Positions 31,296 to 43,262 of a stretch of 64,000 nt of DNA are shown here, piece by piece (the first letter of the stretch is position 1; the number at the start of each line of letters is the position of its first letter). Below the pieces are notes generated by a model. That model was not told the DNA's origin and ran no database searches. It was given only the letters and a program-made list of their open reading frames with translations. The stretch is from Amylostereum areolatum. Its lineage: Eukaryota > Basidiomycota > Agaricomycetes > Russulales > Stereaceae. The stretch covers positions 124,001 to 188,000 of the forward strand of contig SAXG01000040.1 of NCBI GenBank assembly GCA_012932865.1, in the 5' to 3' direction. A program made the position numbers and the translations under genes.

Positions 31296-32336
31296 CAGTG
31301 TTGTCATTGACGCTTGACGGCCGTCAATAGCGTCAACGGTCAAGTCAATCAACTGTTGTTAGAGGGGGTTTGTCAACCGGTTGACGACGTCAAGTACCAC
31401 GTGACTTTCCCACCATGTCTCTCAAGTGCCGTCGTCCACGTCCAGCTCAGCATCTATACACCATCCTAAATTAGTTTTATTTGACTCTGGTATCAACCAG
31501 ATACCGCAATTTTGTGCATGCGGTCTCGATGGTGCTAGGAGCAAACAAATGTTTGCCTCATGCTCTTCGCGGTATCGCACAAATTTGGCTTATTGCGAGC
31601 GCAGCGAGCAATCATTGGTTTCGTGAGGCTGGGAGAGTCCTGGAACAAATAGATGTAAACTGTTAATTCAACGACGCGACGCGAAATCCGCGACGATTTT
31701 TGCATGAATTGCTCTCCACCGCAAATACGGCTACACGTGTCGACATAGTTTTTACACCAGACAATTCTTTACATCCCAACGATCACGATGATGTAACTTT
31801 CGTATAGGTTTGAGACGATGAAGTACATCAAAAGTGACGAGGAAAAAGGCAGAGCGCGCAAACGGAACGCGCACGACCACAACCGAACACCGGGCCACCT
31901 CCTCCCAGCAGCTGAACTGTGGACTGGGATCAAAGGAATTCGCAACGGGCCTAACCTTCGTAGCCTGATCACGAGTCAGAGATCTCCAGTCTATTGTACT
32001 GACCGAGAAAGTCGACTCCCACCGTGTTCAAAAGTTCTCTGGCAATAATTTTGATTATAGATTGGCGGACAAAGTGCGTAGATATCCTGTAGTACTACTC
32101 GACATGTAGCCTTCTCTCTGTACTTCCGATGAACCCGACAGCTACGAATCTCAGAGGGAACGCTGCACGAGCACCTACTGCGTTACGCAGCATCGATATT
32201 GTAAAATGTATACCTAGTATGGCAATATCCGGTTCCCACCCCTCGCCTTTGACCGCGTCAAGTCAACCGTTGATGACGTCAGCCGTTGACTTGACGGCTT
32301 GATTGACCCGCCTGGACCCCGTCAATGACAACACTG
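31296..32336. mobile_element. Non-autonomous hAT-like DNA element, 1,041 bp
   Basis: The ends are perfect 17-bp inverted repeats, CAGTGTTGTCATTGACG. They are flanked on both sides by the same 8 bp, CATAGCGG. An 8-bp duplication together with CAGTG-type ends is diagnostic of the hAT superfamily. Inside both ends are many copies of TTGACG/CGTCAA and GTCAA (about 31303-31400 and 32255-32330), as expected of subterminal transposase-binding sites. No transposase is encoded; the longest internal frames are under 80 codons and show no BED finger or hAT dimerisation domain. Mobility would therefore depend on a hAT transposase elsewhere in the genome. Confidence 0.85.
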
Positions 32337-32344
32337 CATAGCGG
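32337..32344. repeat. Right target-site duplication (CATAGCGG)
   Basis: Matches 31288-31295 exactly and directly follows the right terminal inverted repeat. Confidence 0.85.
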
Positions 32345-32386
32345 TACAGTATTGCGAAACGTTGCAGGTATGTTCGACGTCGTGCT

Positions 32387-33565
32387 ATGCGTCCTTTTCT
32401 CATGTATCTGCGTTGGATCCTTGCGTTTACTTTCATAGTCATCTCCCCTTTGAACCGACCAACCGTACCCGAGGTTTCATGGATATACCCTCAAACCCAC
32501 CGCGTCGACACATCATCGCCAGCACCCCTCTTTCAACGACTGGCCAAGCAGGCGTCCGATACCATGACATATCCTCCAGTAACTTCAGTTGGCCCTGCTT
32601 CCGCATCTCGCTTTTACAATGATATATGTGAGTACGCGCTTTTGCACCCGAGACACGTCGTTGACCCAGACGAAGGGTCCCCCGAAATGATGGCGACGCA
32701 CATTGTTATATCATCGTTTCGTACCAGCCTGCGGTCTGCAAACGATGTAGAGTGCCCCGCCATAGTTGTTTCGGGACTTAACAACGTTCGTCCCCTCTTG
32801 CCGTATCTCTGAATGTACACTTACCGTGGAGTATTCATAGGCACACCCGTCATCTTCGCACACACAAGAACAACGCAGTTCTGCCACACCTTGCATGTAC
32901 CTTTAGAGCATCCACCTCCAGGTTCGTCTGTATCTTTTGTTCTGTGATGCATCGCAAGCTGACGGTCCCGTCGCCCTACGGATTCGAACAACCGATCATT
33001 GCTATATTGTGGAGGCAATTTAGAAGAATCCAAGGCTTTCCCATGGACGTTCACCACGGTCCTCGCGAAAAGAGGTTCAAAAGCACCACCCCCGAGTCTG
33101 CTATCCTCCACTCGCCTACGCCACCACGCCAGCCTCAGTGCTCTTCTCCTCAAAGATGGCTACCCTCACCGGTCTCGCAATCGTCGGGTTTGCGCCCGCA
33201 ACTGGCGTCGCTCGGCGTGAAGTTTCAACCTACACTCCTTCCCAAATCCCCAAACTTGACGGTCATTCTCACCAACGTTGTTGGCGTCACTCGACATGAC
33301 GTCCCTTTCAGCAAGTCTCGTTTGTTTTACATCCCATTTATTTTCTGATGCTTTTAAGTAGTACGTGCTATCACCATCAAGAAGTCGACATCCGATGTTT
33401 GAGTCCGCGGTAGACGTGGATTTGGTACTTCCTACTGGCGCACCTTGGTCCGGAACCGTTTCAGTCCTCCTTGCGGGCGTCCAAAAGCAGGCTCTCGTGC
33501 AGCTCGTTCTCCTTCCCTTCGGAGCTCTCTTCCTTAACCATGGTGCTGACATCGATCGCGAGTGA
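32387..33565 (+). pseudogene. Unrecognised multi-exon gene, probably eroded
   Basis: A chain of coding-like blocks lies in order on +. It begins with an N-terminal membrane-like segment (LRWILAFTFIVISPL). Then come YPPVTSVGPASASRFYNDI, EGSPEMMATHIVISSFRTSL with ECPAIVVSGLNNVRPLLPYL, and GVFIGTPVIFAH with HVPLEHPPPG. KLTVPSPYGFEQPIIAILW, RWLPSPVSQSSGLRPQLASL and SAVDVDLVLPTGAPWSGTV with LLPFGALFLNHGAD follow. Donors of GTGAGT type occur between some blocks. The last block is out of frame with AITIKKSTSDV just before it (about 33402), where a TGA also appears. I do not recognise the family. The segment begins 43 bases after the hAT-like element's target duplication, so its promoter may have been separated by that insertion. 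Confidence 0.4.
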
Positions 33566-33951
33566 CACTGATGCTGCCTTTGCTCCTTGCTCCCCTAGAA
33601 CATGTCCTGTACCCTCTAGTCTCGACCGACCTTTCAGTACCTTGGCGGCTGAGGGGATCACAGTGTACCTATAACTTTAATGCACTCCCAGTTACCGCGG
33701 CGTGTATCGTCTTACTTTCGCTCTCGGTAGAGTTTCCGATTTGTGATTCATTTTGATTTTCGTCATGTATGCGTGTGTACCCATAATTTATCCAGCGAGT
33801 GGAAGCAATGTCATATCGATTGAATCGACGTACGCGCAGCATCGACGTCTGCTTGGGGGGTCATATGTACTGTATATTATACATGATAGTCTCCGAGTCC
33901 GTGGCTGTTTTGTGCGTAAGGGTCATACCGCCTGCTGACGTTGTTGAAGAA

Positions 33952-36001
33952 TCAGTGCGATTCGGGCTGATATACCGAACGAGGGTATACCAAGTTTATG
34001 TCGTCAACAATTGTGAGGTGCGACCCGCTGGTGCTGGTGCGGCTCGTAAGAGTCGTATCGTTGAAGAGCGTCGATGGACCAGCGCCGAGGGCTGCGAGAT
34101 CGTGAGCATTCTCGTCCGGATATAAACTGGTCCCGTCTTCGACTGCAGGCGTGAACGATGCGCGACGGATAAAGCGTTCTGGGACGGAGTTGGGCGCGAA
34201 GGTGAGCTGCGCGACGTGACGACTCTGCACCTGCATCTCGTACTCCGACGTGAAGCCTGTCCCTTTACAAGAAACGCCTCTGAGACTGAGGATAAGTCGG
34301 GAGGTCTATGCTATGTCAGCCGTCCATAGTCAACGACAAGGTGCAGCTGCAAGACTTACAGCGACGGAAATTGTTGCGACGGTCCAGCTACGAACGGGAA
34401 GGATCAATAAACAGCAATTGATGATATGAAGGGGAGTGCCACTAACGCTAGTCCCACACCGGCGAGGGGGGAGTCGGGCACGATATAAGACGGGATAAGG
34501 TTGGATAGGTTTGCACCTAAGCCGCACCGTGCGTGAGAGGCAAGTACGAGGATAGATACCAACTTGAAGGTTCCTTACAACAAATTCTGACCCAATTTCG
34601 ACCACGCGTGAGTCACGACGTACGGAAAACTGGAAGCGCAGTGTATTTTGATTACTCACGCTAAGGTGAATATAACGCCACCTCGGACGAACGTGCGTTG
34701 AATGCCCATTGGTGTATTCTTCGCTCGATAGTCTTCGTAGATACGGTAAGCGATCAACGCAAGACAGCATCCTGGAGAGATCATCAGTAAGGGTGGGTGC
34801 GATGGAGTGTTCAACCGCCGCTACGCGCCATGATATCCAAAGTTGACGAGCCTAAGTAGGTGTAAGCGCTTTCACGGGGACCTTTGTATATGGTTGCTCA
34901 CCATGCATTGTCTCCTCGGCTGATGGAATTATTTGGTGAAGCGGGGGACGAACATCCGTGAATGGGGATCTCTGGAGGATAGGGCACGCTCTGGCCGTTT
35001 GTAACGGCGGCCAGAATAGCGAACGTAACCTCGCACTGGTGAAGGTGACACGGATTAGTGCTCGTGTAGCTGCGTAACGTCGCTGGCATATCTTACTATC
35101 GTTTCAGCTGGCAGAAGATGTGTGAGTGCAATGTTGTAAACGGTAGAGCCTGTACTTAAACAAGACACTTACTGGTGTATAGAACCAACAAGGTCCAGCG
35201 CACTGATGTTAAATTCTATCAGCCAAGGCCACACTGCCAAAAACGGAAAATGTACCAATCTTCCTACCGCCGTAGAACGCGTCGATACGGACTGCAAGGA
35301 GCATATTGACAAGGATGGAGAGTATGACAACACCGCTAAAGGGGAGTAAGCTCGTCGTGGTCGAAAGCGAACCAATACCCCAACGCACGCTACTTGGAAC
35401 CATTCGACGCCGGAACAGCTACATGTAACCGATTATCAGCACATCACGTCGTAAAACCCGTACAAAGATACTGACAAAGTTATACTGTGCCGTGTCGTGC
35501 TAACGTCTAGCAGTGCATTGTTTGAGATCGCTTTGTATACAAACTGAATCTCGGACCCACCGAAAGTGACGTATCTGAAAGCATGTCAGGCGGCCCCTTT
35601 CTTTCAACTGGAGGACCTCACGTACATGAGATACATGAGACCAAAGTAGCGACACACGAAGAACGTCAGCGCGGGAGGTGTGAATAACCGGCCCCTAGTG
35701 CGAGTTAGGAACAGCATGTGCGTGGATGAATAACGGCGCGCTCTCACTTCCACATCATGTGCACCTAAACAGCGCTGATTAGTGGGCTTTCTAGCGGCGG
35801 ATATTGGGGGCGTACTTCTTGGTCCATGGTGACGAGAATGTCGTATAAGACCCAAGTGACTGCTGCAACTGAACACGCCGTCAATATGCAGTCGTAGATG
35901 GTAGGATATACGAGATCGAACCCACCATAATTCCACTCTACGATCATAGAATCGCGCACGGCGTGCTGGAGAAGAACGAGCTGCTTCTCGAATGTAGCCA
36001 T
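33952..36001 (-). CDS. DUF6533-type multi-pass membrane protein
   Basis: Exon 1 (36001-35816) holds a short N-terminus and a first membrane span with TACSVAAVTWVLYDILVTMD. A 17-nt mini-exon (35764-35748) and the next exon give VHMMWKGRLFTPPALTF and FVCRYFGLMYLM. This LYDxLxTxDxEV..xWK..  signature followed by a second span is that of DUF6533, widespread in Agaricomycetes. Later exons carry FSGVVILSILVNMLLAVR followed by IDAFYGGRK, a match to the usual LRxxALYGRxRK segment, and further hydrophobic stretches. A hydrophilic tail with PSTLFNDTTLTSRTSTSGS ends at 33952. It is expected in a cell or organelle membrane with about seven spans; function is unknown. Exons between 34240 and 35200 are uncertain. 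Confidence 0.6.
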
Positions 36002-37219
36002 GGGTGAAAGACGTAGGTGTGCTGGGCTTTCGCAATCCAGAGTGACTCAAGGGCGCTTCATAGATGTCGACCTGTGATTGCAAGTAGTACTCTTATGGGG
36101 ACGTTCGCCGAGGCTGCGTTCGATTCATCAGTTTGAGAAAGACCCAAAGGAAAGACGGGAGATGGCTTCAGCGATTCAGAGGCTGAGTTGGGCACTGCCG
36201 CCTTGGGCCTTGAACCGCATCTCGTATTCAAAGATTTCCAGTGGCTTAGTCAAGGGGGCTATAACTGAGATGGCCTGATGGTCAGAAGACAAGAATGTAT
36301 TGTCATAAACCTGACCATACAAGGAGATCGAACCGGTAAGCTCCCGCAGGCACATCGTGTGAGAGACTCGAGGGGAAAGGGGGAGTCCTAAAGTCTACAT
36401 CGCGCACTATGTTGATCATTTGATAGTTCGCTACACGTACGGAACATCGAAGCACAGGGCGCCTTGAATCGTCGAGATCAGACCACAGTTGTGCTAAAGG
36501 ACAGGAATACATACTCATGAGCCCGTTTCGTCGATCCACCTGTTTGTGTGGACACTTCCAAGCGTCAATTGTCAGCGTATATCACGAACGCCTTCTTGGT
36601 TCGCAATCAGCTTCTTGTTTTGTACTACGAAACGCATCGATCGCGCCAAGATAACAGCCACGAGATCGGGTGATGACGCCAAACGCGCACACGAGGAAGA
36701 GGACCGTTGTTGGAAAGCGAGTCGGGCACGTTTATTTCACAAAGCCCACCTGTCGGGCTCGTCAGGCAAGAGAAAGAAATGCGAAGCAACAGGACATACC
36801 GACCGTATCAAACCCTTGCAGCTTGGCCCAAGCGAAAGATATTTCGAACATTGGGACTGTTCACATTCCCTCCCTGCTTCCCTCACTTTTGCTTCCACCG
36901 CCCCACCGAATGATCATCCCAATCTTCTCCAAGGCCACCACGAGTCACAGCCAGATGGTCCTCCTCGTCCGCCATTGAAACACTCGAACTCGGCACCATC
37001 GACGATGTGATCATCCTGACACGATGGCTATGGCGGTACATCGGGTGGTGCATATTGAGGCCTGGGGATACGATACCTCCGGTGTGAGAAGTCTCGCAGT
37101 ACGGGAGCTACAGAGAGTTCAACCTACAAGCATCCACTTTTCAATAAAGATAAAGGCGGAAGGGTGTGCAGGAGAAAAGACGCACCAGATGGGAACCAGG
37201 GTCCGGAACCACACCGTCC
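36002..37219. other. Intergenic, no gene supported
   Basis: A 154-aa + frame (36546-37010) and a 78-aa - frame (36539-36303) show no recognisable features and no exon partners. Confidence 0.4.
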
Positions 37220-38346
37220 TTACAACTCATCCCTTCCTCGTGACGGCGCACTAACAATGCCACCCGTAACGCTCGCGAACCAGGCGCGTTGATCACAAGG
37301 GGAGGCCCAGTCCGGCGTATGTCCTAAGGATGAAGTCAGAACCGACCTCGAGACCGACCCAGACACGGCAGTCGACCGCCATGCGAAGCTCAAACTCACC
37401 ACCGAAAAATGTCTGGAAGTGCATGCCTTTGACATGGGAGGTCGGATCGTCACGAAGGGAGAGTCCAGTGGCGTGTATGACCGATTTCCCGTCCACGTAT
37501 ACTTCAACTTCGCCTGCGCACATCGTCAGTTTCGTGTCGTTAACCGACAAACGTAAATGCACACCGTCCTCGACTCCTATGGCGTTCAGTTTGACCCGCA
37601 TGCCAACCGCGACCCATTTTCCCGCCTCGAACTTCCATGCACCGCGACCGACCGAGATACCGTAGTCGCTGTTCTGGTGCGAGTTCGGGACGGCGAGGAG
37701 GCGGGCGGCGTTCGTATCCGTGAGCGGGATGTACGCGTATAGCTCCCCGAGACCGTTCGCTCTGCCATGCAGGTGAGACGAGGAATGAAAAGCATAAGAG
37801 GGAAGCACACACCTCCACATGAGCCGGAGATTGAAACACTTGCATCGTTCGTCTTGACGTCCTCCCGTGCACCTGTACGCCAGATCGCCAGTCCCGCCGA
37901 CTTGCGCGCCCCTCAGCATCGATGTTCGCCCAAAGGTAAAACGAGGGATATAACGCACATATCCCCGGAAGCTTTCCGCCCTTCACCCACTGAAACCCCG
38001 GCTCGAACAGCACCTCGTACCCCATGAACACTTCGCGCGTTCCCGTCCGCTGCAGCGCATGCTTGAATCCCTCCGCGCCCGCGAGATAGAACCCAAATCC
38101 ACCCTTGATCCTCCCGCTCGGATTGATGCTCCCTGAGGGGTATTTCGCCTCCCACGCCTGCGTTCCATCCCGGTGGGTGGGTGCGGTGACGATGTTGTGT
38201 GTCAGGACGGATGGGTTGGAGATCTTGTGAACGCCAAGGGCCACGTCGGTGAGAGGAACAAGATCTATGTTGTGGGTTTCCGTGTGGACCGCATTGGAAG
38301 TTGTGAAGGCGTCGGTGAGGCGGAGCGCAGGAAATGGCGGGGACAT
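37220..38346 (-). CDS. Polysaccharide lyase family 14-like protein
   Basis: Spliced on -, the protein reads WEAKYPSGSINPSGRIKGGFGFYL with EVFMGYEVLFEPGFQWVKGG and KLPGI, then after an intron CFNLRLMWR joined to ANGLGELYAYIPL, then DYGISVGRGAWKFEAGKW and VEVYVDGKSVIHATGLSLRD. KGMHFQTFFGG joins through a short intron to HTPDWASPCDQRAWF. This is the PL14-type beta-jelly-roll order (GGFGFYL, RLMWR, GRG.WxF..GxW, QTFFGG, DWASPxDQxAxF), so it probably cleaves uronate-containing polysaccharide by beta-elimination. The contiguous frame also allows a start at 38451; neither start gives a clear signal peptide, which is unusual if it is secreted. A TATA-rich stretch (TTATAATATATAATC) lies upstream near 38500-38520. 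A region near 37525-37550 may hide a 39-nt intron. Confidence 0.75.
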
Positions 38347-39260
38347 CGTAGACGGTGAGGACAACGTCCGGCGCTCCTTCCGGAGATCCGAGACGCTGTA
38401 TGGCACGTGACACGCGGTGGACAATTTCTTGTTTGCAAGGCCGAACCTCAATACAGAGATGTGGACCGACGCATGTTCGCCGGTACGTTGACGGGAGCAT
38501 GCGTGATTATATATTATAACCTAGATACCACCCCGTCTCTGGAGAAGCCTAAAGACAGCTCTGATAGTCTATTCGGAGTATCAAAAGTACATCCTCTGCC
38601 AGCAAACGATTGCAACTTCATCCAACTTCAATGAACATATATCAGTACAAACTCTGAAGTCCAGGCCGTGGCTTGCGCCGCTCACCTCCTCAGCATTGCC
38701 CACGTAAACGACATCCCCAGGTCATATCACGCCGATGTCGCGCATCGGTGGATCTTCGGTGCACGGAGTAACGCTGGCAATCCTCAACCAAGAACGAGCG
38801 CGCAGTGGGAGAGCGGCTGAGAGCGGCGTAATCTCGGCGTCCAGCGCGCGAGCCCGTTCTCGATGTTGACGTCGAATTCGCATGCCCGCGTCGTCCCCAC
38901 CATCCCCCTTACCTTCCCTACGCCCACGTCCACCCATTTTTACCCCGAAAAAAGGGACCCGTCGACAAGGTCGCATGGAATGGAACGGTGCTGGACAGTG
39001 TCGGACAATATTCGGCGCGCGCGCGCGGGGTTGGGCTTGGAGGGCGGAGGGCGGTCGTGGTTCGTGCATTCGGGGGGTATGGCGTATCGTACACGTATCC
39101 GAAGGCAAGATGGGTGGCCTCAGGACAGGAATAAAAGGCGGGGGGCCGGGCAGAGAGAGGAGGACAAGTTGGCGGGTTATCGGCGTCCGACGACACGGCA
39201 GCACGGTCCCTATTCTCCGTCGTGCATCCTATCGCCTGCGCTTGTATCGCTCCTTCCACC
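38347..39260. other. Divergent promoter region between PL14-like and lactonase-like genes
   Basis: Overlapping frames at 38720-39270 on both strands reflect GC-rich sequence. (CG)-rich GCGCGCGCG occurs near 39016. No gene is supported. Confidence 0.45.
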
Positions 39261-40432
39261 ATGGTCTATCTAATTCTCGCAGGATCTTACACGTCCAAGG
39301 TCTCCACACTCGCCTTCGACCCCGCCGTGCCGTCCTTGCGCGTAATCGCGTCGCTGGAAGTCGGACATCACCCCTCCTGGCTGACGGCGCACCCGGACGA
39401 TCCATCGTTGATCTTCACCGGTCTGGAGCAGACAGATGGGCGCATCATCGCGCTGAGGGCGGATGAGGAGGGCGGCTTGAAGGCGGTCGGCGATATAAGT
39501 AGCGGCGGGCGCGACCCTGCAAGCTTGGTCGCGCTGAAGGAGGAACTGGTCGTCGGGAACGTGAGTGCTTGTGTTTCGTCCTGTCGTATCGTCCGCTGAC
39601 TTCGCACTCTATCAGTATTCCTCCGGCAACATTTTCGTGACCCCTATATCCACCACCGAACCCCATCTTCCTTCCAAACCCAGCCAAACCCACGCGATTA
39701 GTGGGACGGGCCCGAACGCGGGGCGGCAGGAAGCGTCGCACCCGCACCAGGTCGTCTACATTCCCGAACACGACGAGCTGCTCGTCCCCGATCTCGGATC
39801 CGATAGGACGTGGAGATTCATGAGGGAGGACGGGCAGTGGTCGCTGGCAGGATATGTTGAGTATGAGCCGGGGAGTGGACCGCGCCATGCTGTTTTCTTG
39901 GGTGCGTCGTCCCGGTGGTCGTTGGGGGTATCCCATGTCTGACCACGACTGGATCACAGACGGGATTCTGTACACGCTTTGCGAGCTGACGAGCTCAGTT
40001 GCAACGCACAAGCTGCCCGCGCTTCCATCCCCACCCACCCTCCTCAGCACGACTTCGTCAATGCAAAACCCTCCCTCTCCCCTCGGCGACATGCTCGCGG
40101 CCGAAATCATCCTCTCACCCCCGATCCTCAATGTCCCCCGACACCTGTACGTCTCCAACCGCAACGCGCCATCTCCGCAGGGCGACCCGCTCGCCATTTT
40201 TTCTCTCGCGAACCCTGACCGGCCGACGCTGGTGAGGGAGGTGCGCACGGGGCTGAAGCATGTGCGCGGGGTTGTCCTTCGTCCGCGAGACGGTGGAGAG
40301 AAGAGCTGGGTTGCTGCGGGGGGCGCTTTAGGAGGCGGGGTGAAGGTGTATGAAGTTGGAGACGGGGGTGATACGCTAACGGAAGTGGCGCAGTGCCCGC
40401 TCGACGCCCCGACGGATTTCTTGTGGTTGTGA
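39261..40432 (+). CDS. Lactonase-family seven-bladed beta-propeller protein
   Basis: Three exons (39261-39560, 39616-39901, 39960-40432) join to 352 aa. The start MVYLILAGSYTSKVSTLAFD is the first propeller strand typical of 6-phosphogluconolactonase/carboxymuconate-cyclase-like proteins. It is followed by HHPSWLTAHPDDPSLIFTG, SHPHQVVYIPEHDELLVPDL with GSDRTWRF, GPRHAVFL, and HLYVSNRN with GLKHVRGVVLRP. The H-P-H-x-V, D-L-G-x-D and G-P-R-H motifs mark the central pocket of the family. Members hydrolyse lactones or act as cyclases; the substrate here is unknown. No signal peptide is present, suggesting a cytosolic enzyme. It lies 388 bases before the CoA-transferase gene on the same strand. 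Confidence 0.85.
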
Positions 40433-40819
40433 CGAGACGGGTTCGGGCTGGACCATGGGGATGTCGGGAACCTTTCATATCATCTGTCGAATAGAGATGG
40501 TTTCCCGGCAGGGTATTATATAAGTAAGAGCACTTGTTTGCGGTGATCGGACGTGTCGGCTTTGACCTGCGTGGTGTCTCGTCGTGGATTTCGGCCGAAG
40601 GAAACCCCGCGGGGTTGCGCGCTTGATGCAGACCGCCAGCGGGGACGACGAGCATGTTGCTCACCGGCCGAAGAGTCGAGGTCATGGCAAGGATACAAAA
40701 GGCGGAACGATGCTTGCCTCTCCCCATCGCCGCTCGGTACTTTCCTGACCCTTTTCACGGGACTACACACGACTTGGTACGACAAAAACACACACCGCTA
40801 TGCTCTCCAGAACTGCAAA

Positions 40820-42506
40820 ATGGGCAGTCGCGCCGTCACCATCACAAACACGGACATTGTACGTTGCTCTGGAACTACGCTGCCTCCCAAAAGTTGAACG
40901 ATATCTAGAGCAACTATCTTGCAAAATCCGCAGAATAACCTCCCTCTCGCCGGTGTTCGCGTCCTTGAAATCGGACAGCTCATCGCGGGCCCGTTTGCGG
41001 GGCAGTTGCTCGGGTGCGTGGTTCCAATCCTTTCTCTGACGTTTCTGACCGCGTTCGATAGACATTTTGGCGCAGAGGTCATCAAGGTTGAACCCCCGAA
41101 CACCGGCGACCCTATCCGCCACTGGCGCGAGCTCGACGTCGACGGCACGAGCCCGTGGTGGCGCAGTCTCGCGCGCAACAAGAAGAGCGTCACGATCGAC
41201 CTCCGCGCGGACGAGGGACGCGAGTACGTCTCAACCGTCGCCGCATACATGCCCGCCCGCTCACGTACCCACAGGCTCGCGAGGAAGCTCGCGGTGAAGA
41301 GCGATGTCGTGATCGAGAACTTCAAGCCCGGCAGTGCGTCCCCTCCCGCTCTTTTCGCCGTGCCCACTCACTCGATTTCCAGCCCTCGAGAAATGGAAGA
41401 TGGGCCCCGCCCACCTCCACCCGCTCAACCCTTCCCTCATCTTCACCCGCGTCTCGGGCTACGGCCAGACCGGTCCCTGGTCTTCGCGCCCCGGCTACGC
41501 CTCCGTGTGCGAGGCCGAATCCGGTTTTCGCTACATTAACGGCTTCCCCGACCCCGACACGGGCGCGCTCGCGGGGCCCCCGGTGCGTCCGAACATCAGC
41601 CTCGGAGACTCCGTCGCGGGGCTCCACGCCGCTTTTGGGACGGTGAGTGCCACGCTCTGGCGAAGGGCGGCGGGCGACTCATCGCCGTGTGCACACGCAG
41701 GTTCTCGCGCTGCTTTCGCGAAGACAGAAGGAGGCCCAGGGCATCGCGGGCGGGACGACCGTCGACGTGAGCATCATGGAGAGGTAGGCCGCCGTCCGTC
41801 TCTTCGCCCGCCCGACTGACGCCGTTTGGACAGCATGCTGAACCTGATGGAGGGCATCGTCCCCGAGTACGATCGCAAGGGCGTCGTGCGCGGGCCCTCT
41901 GGCTCCTCGGTGACCGGGATCGTGCCGACAAACGCGTACCCGTGCCAGCCCGCGCCCGGCTCGACCGCGCCCACGTACATCATCATCGGCGCGAACGCGG
42001 ACTCGATGTACGAGCGCCTGATGCGTACCATTGGCCGTGAGGACCTCACGGGGGACGCGTACCAGCACAATTACCACCGCGTCGCGCACCAGGCGGAGAT
42101 CGAGACCGCCATCTCGGCGTGGACGCGCGCGCGCACCGCGGAGGAGGTGCTCCGGGTCATGCAGGAGATCGGCGTGCCCGGGGGGCGGGTGGTGAGCGTG
42201 AAGGAGGTGATGGAGAACGAGCAGGTGCGCGCGCGGGGGGCGGTGGAGGACGTCCGCGTCGGTGGGGAGGGCGAGGAGGGCTGGACGGTGAAAATGCCGC
42301 GGCTCGCGCCGGTGCTGGAGGGGATGGAGACGCGCACGCGGTGGGCAGGGCCGGAGCTCGGGGCGCACAACGAGGAGGTGCTGTGCGGCACGCTGGGGAT
42401 GTCCCGCGCAGAGGTCGACGCGCTGGTGGACCGCGGGGTCGTTGGGGCCTGGGCGAGCAAGGCGGCGGGGCGGGCGACGGAGAGGGAGGTGCACGATAGC
42501 AAGTGA
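40820..42506 (+). CDS. Family III CoA-transferase (CaiB/BaiF type)
   Basis: Seven exons (40820-40858, 40934-41013, 41062-41223, 41275-41333, 41383-41642, 41701-41783, 41834-42506) join to 451 aa. Signatures are LPLAGVRVLEIGQLIAGPF, HFGAEVIKVEPP, GDPIRHW, WRSLARNKKSVTIDLR, DVVIENFKPG and NPSLIFTRVSGYGQTGPW. Then come GDSVAGLHAAFG (the Asp is the expected acyl-carrying nucleophile, as in the family's conserved G-D/N pair) and VDVSIMESMLNLME. This fits the eukaryotic SUGCT-like branch, which moves CoA between dicarboxylic acids in mitochondria. The start at 40820 gives phase-matched splicing; an ATG at 40800 in another frame would encode a more mitochondrial-like leader but cannot be joined in frame. 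The C-terminus is extended and charged. Confidence 0.88.
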
Positions 42507-42629
42507 GCGTTGCGGTGGGACCTTGTGGTCGTTGTCCGGTGTATTTTCAGGTGTATGATTAGACGTTATAGATATTGCTCTCGCTTACAAGCGACATCCC
42601 CGTGGACCTTTCTCGCTTCTTCTACCCAA

Positions 42630-42704
42630 GGGCATATGGTGTAGTTGGTTTATCACGCTCGCTTAGCATGCGAGAGGTGTCCGGTTCAATTCCGGATATG
42701 TCCA
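42630..42704 (+). tRNA. tRNA-Ala (anticodon AGC)
   Basis: The acceptor stem GGGCATA (42630-42636) pairs with TATGTCC (42697-42703), with discriminator A at 42704. It contains the G3-U70 wobble pair that identifies alanine tRNAs. The anticodon stem CTCGC/GCGAG encloses loop TTAGCAT, anticodon AGC. The T arm is TCCGG-TTCAATT-CCGGA. No intron is present, and CCA is not encoded. Confidence 0.92.
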
Positions 42705-43262
42705 TCTGGTGCATCGTTTAGATCTTTTTTCTTTCTTTGCAGGTTTCATTTGGCCTTCATTATGTAATAATTGACAAATGACAAATTGACAATGACTAGT
42801 AAGTGTAACTACCAAGTTCCAACTGGACAGGGGTAGTCTCTCGTAGCCAGACTTCAAACAGAAGATAGGACAAGTACAACAAATCATGACATTGATGCAG
42901 CCTCGACACTTGCAGGCTGACTTGCATTTGCAGGTGTAGACTGATTAGGAATAGGAGGTAATCATATGGACCACAGAACTTGTACAAACCACCAAGGACG
43001 GAACTGTACCGCATCTTCACAAGCAGAACTACATATATTCGAGCACTCCGTCGGAGTGCTCAAATGTTTGGGACATACAAATACACTGGAACGAGTACCT
43101 ATCCTCAAGGGGGAGTAAGGGAGTCAAAATGTGCAGACGCAGGTAGTGAGAGAGAGCACGAGAGCATTGGCGCGTTGATATTCGTGATGGTTTTCCCTTT
43201 CTCTTGATATTCATGACTTGGCCTATCAAACCTGAGTACGACGACGTTGCATGCATACTCCC
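42705..43262. other. Intergenic, nothing recognised
   Basis: A TTTTTTCTTTCTTT tract at 42722-42737 follows the tRNA and would serve as the RNA polymerase III terminator. GAGCACTCCGTCGGAGTGCTC (43038-43058) forms a perfect inverted repeat. Confidence 0.5.
42722..42730 (+). terminator. Pol III terminator of tRNA-Ala
   Basis: A run of six T within a T-rich tract begins about 20 bases after the tRNA 3' end on the sense strand, the normal RNA polymerase III stop signal. Confidence 0.6.

Noticed and set aside
36546..37010. A 154-codon + frame between the DUF6533 and PL14-like genes
   Set aside because: No similarity, no splice partners and mixed low-bias composition.
40800..40859. ATG at 40800 as the CoA-transferase start with a mitochondrial leader
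   Set aside because: That frame cannot join the next exon in phase; the ATG at 40820 can.
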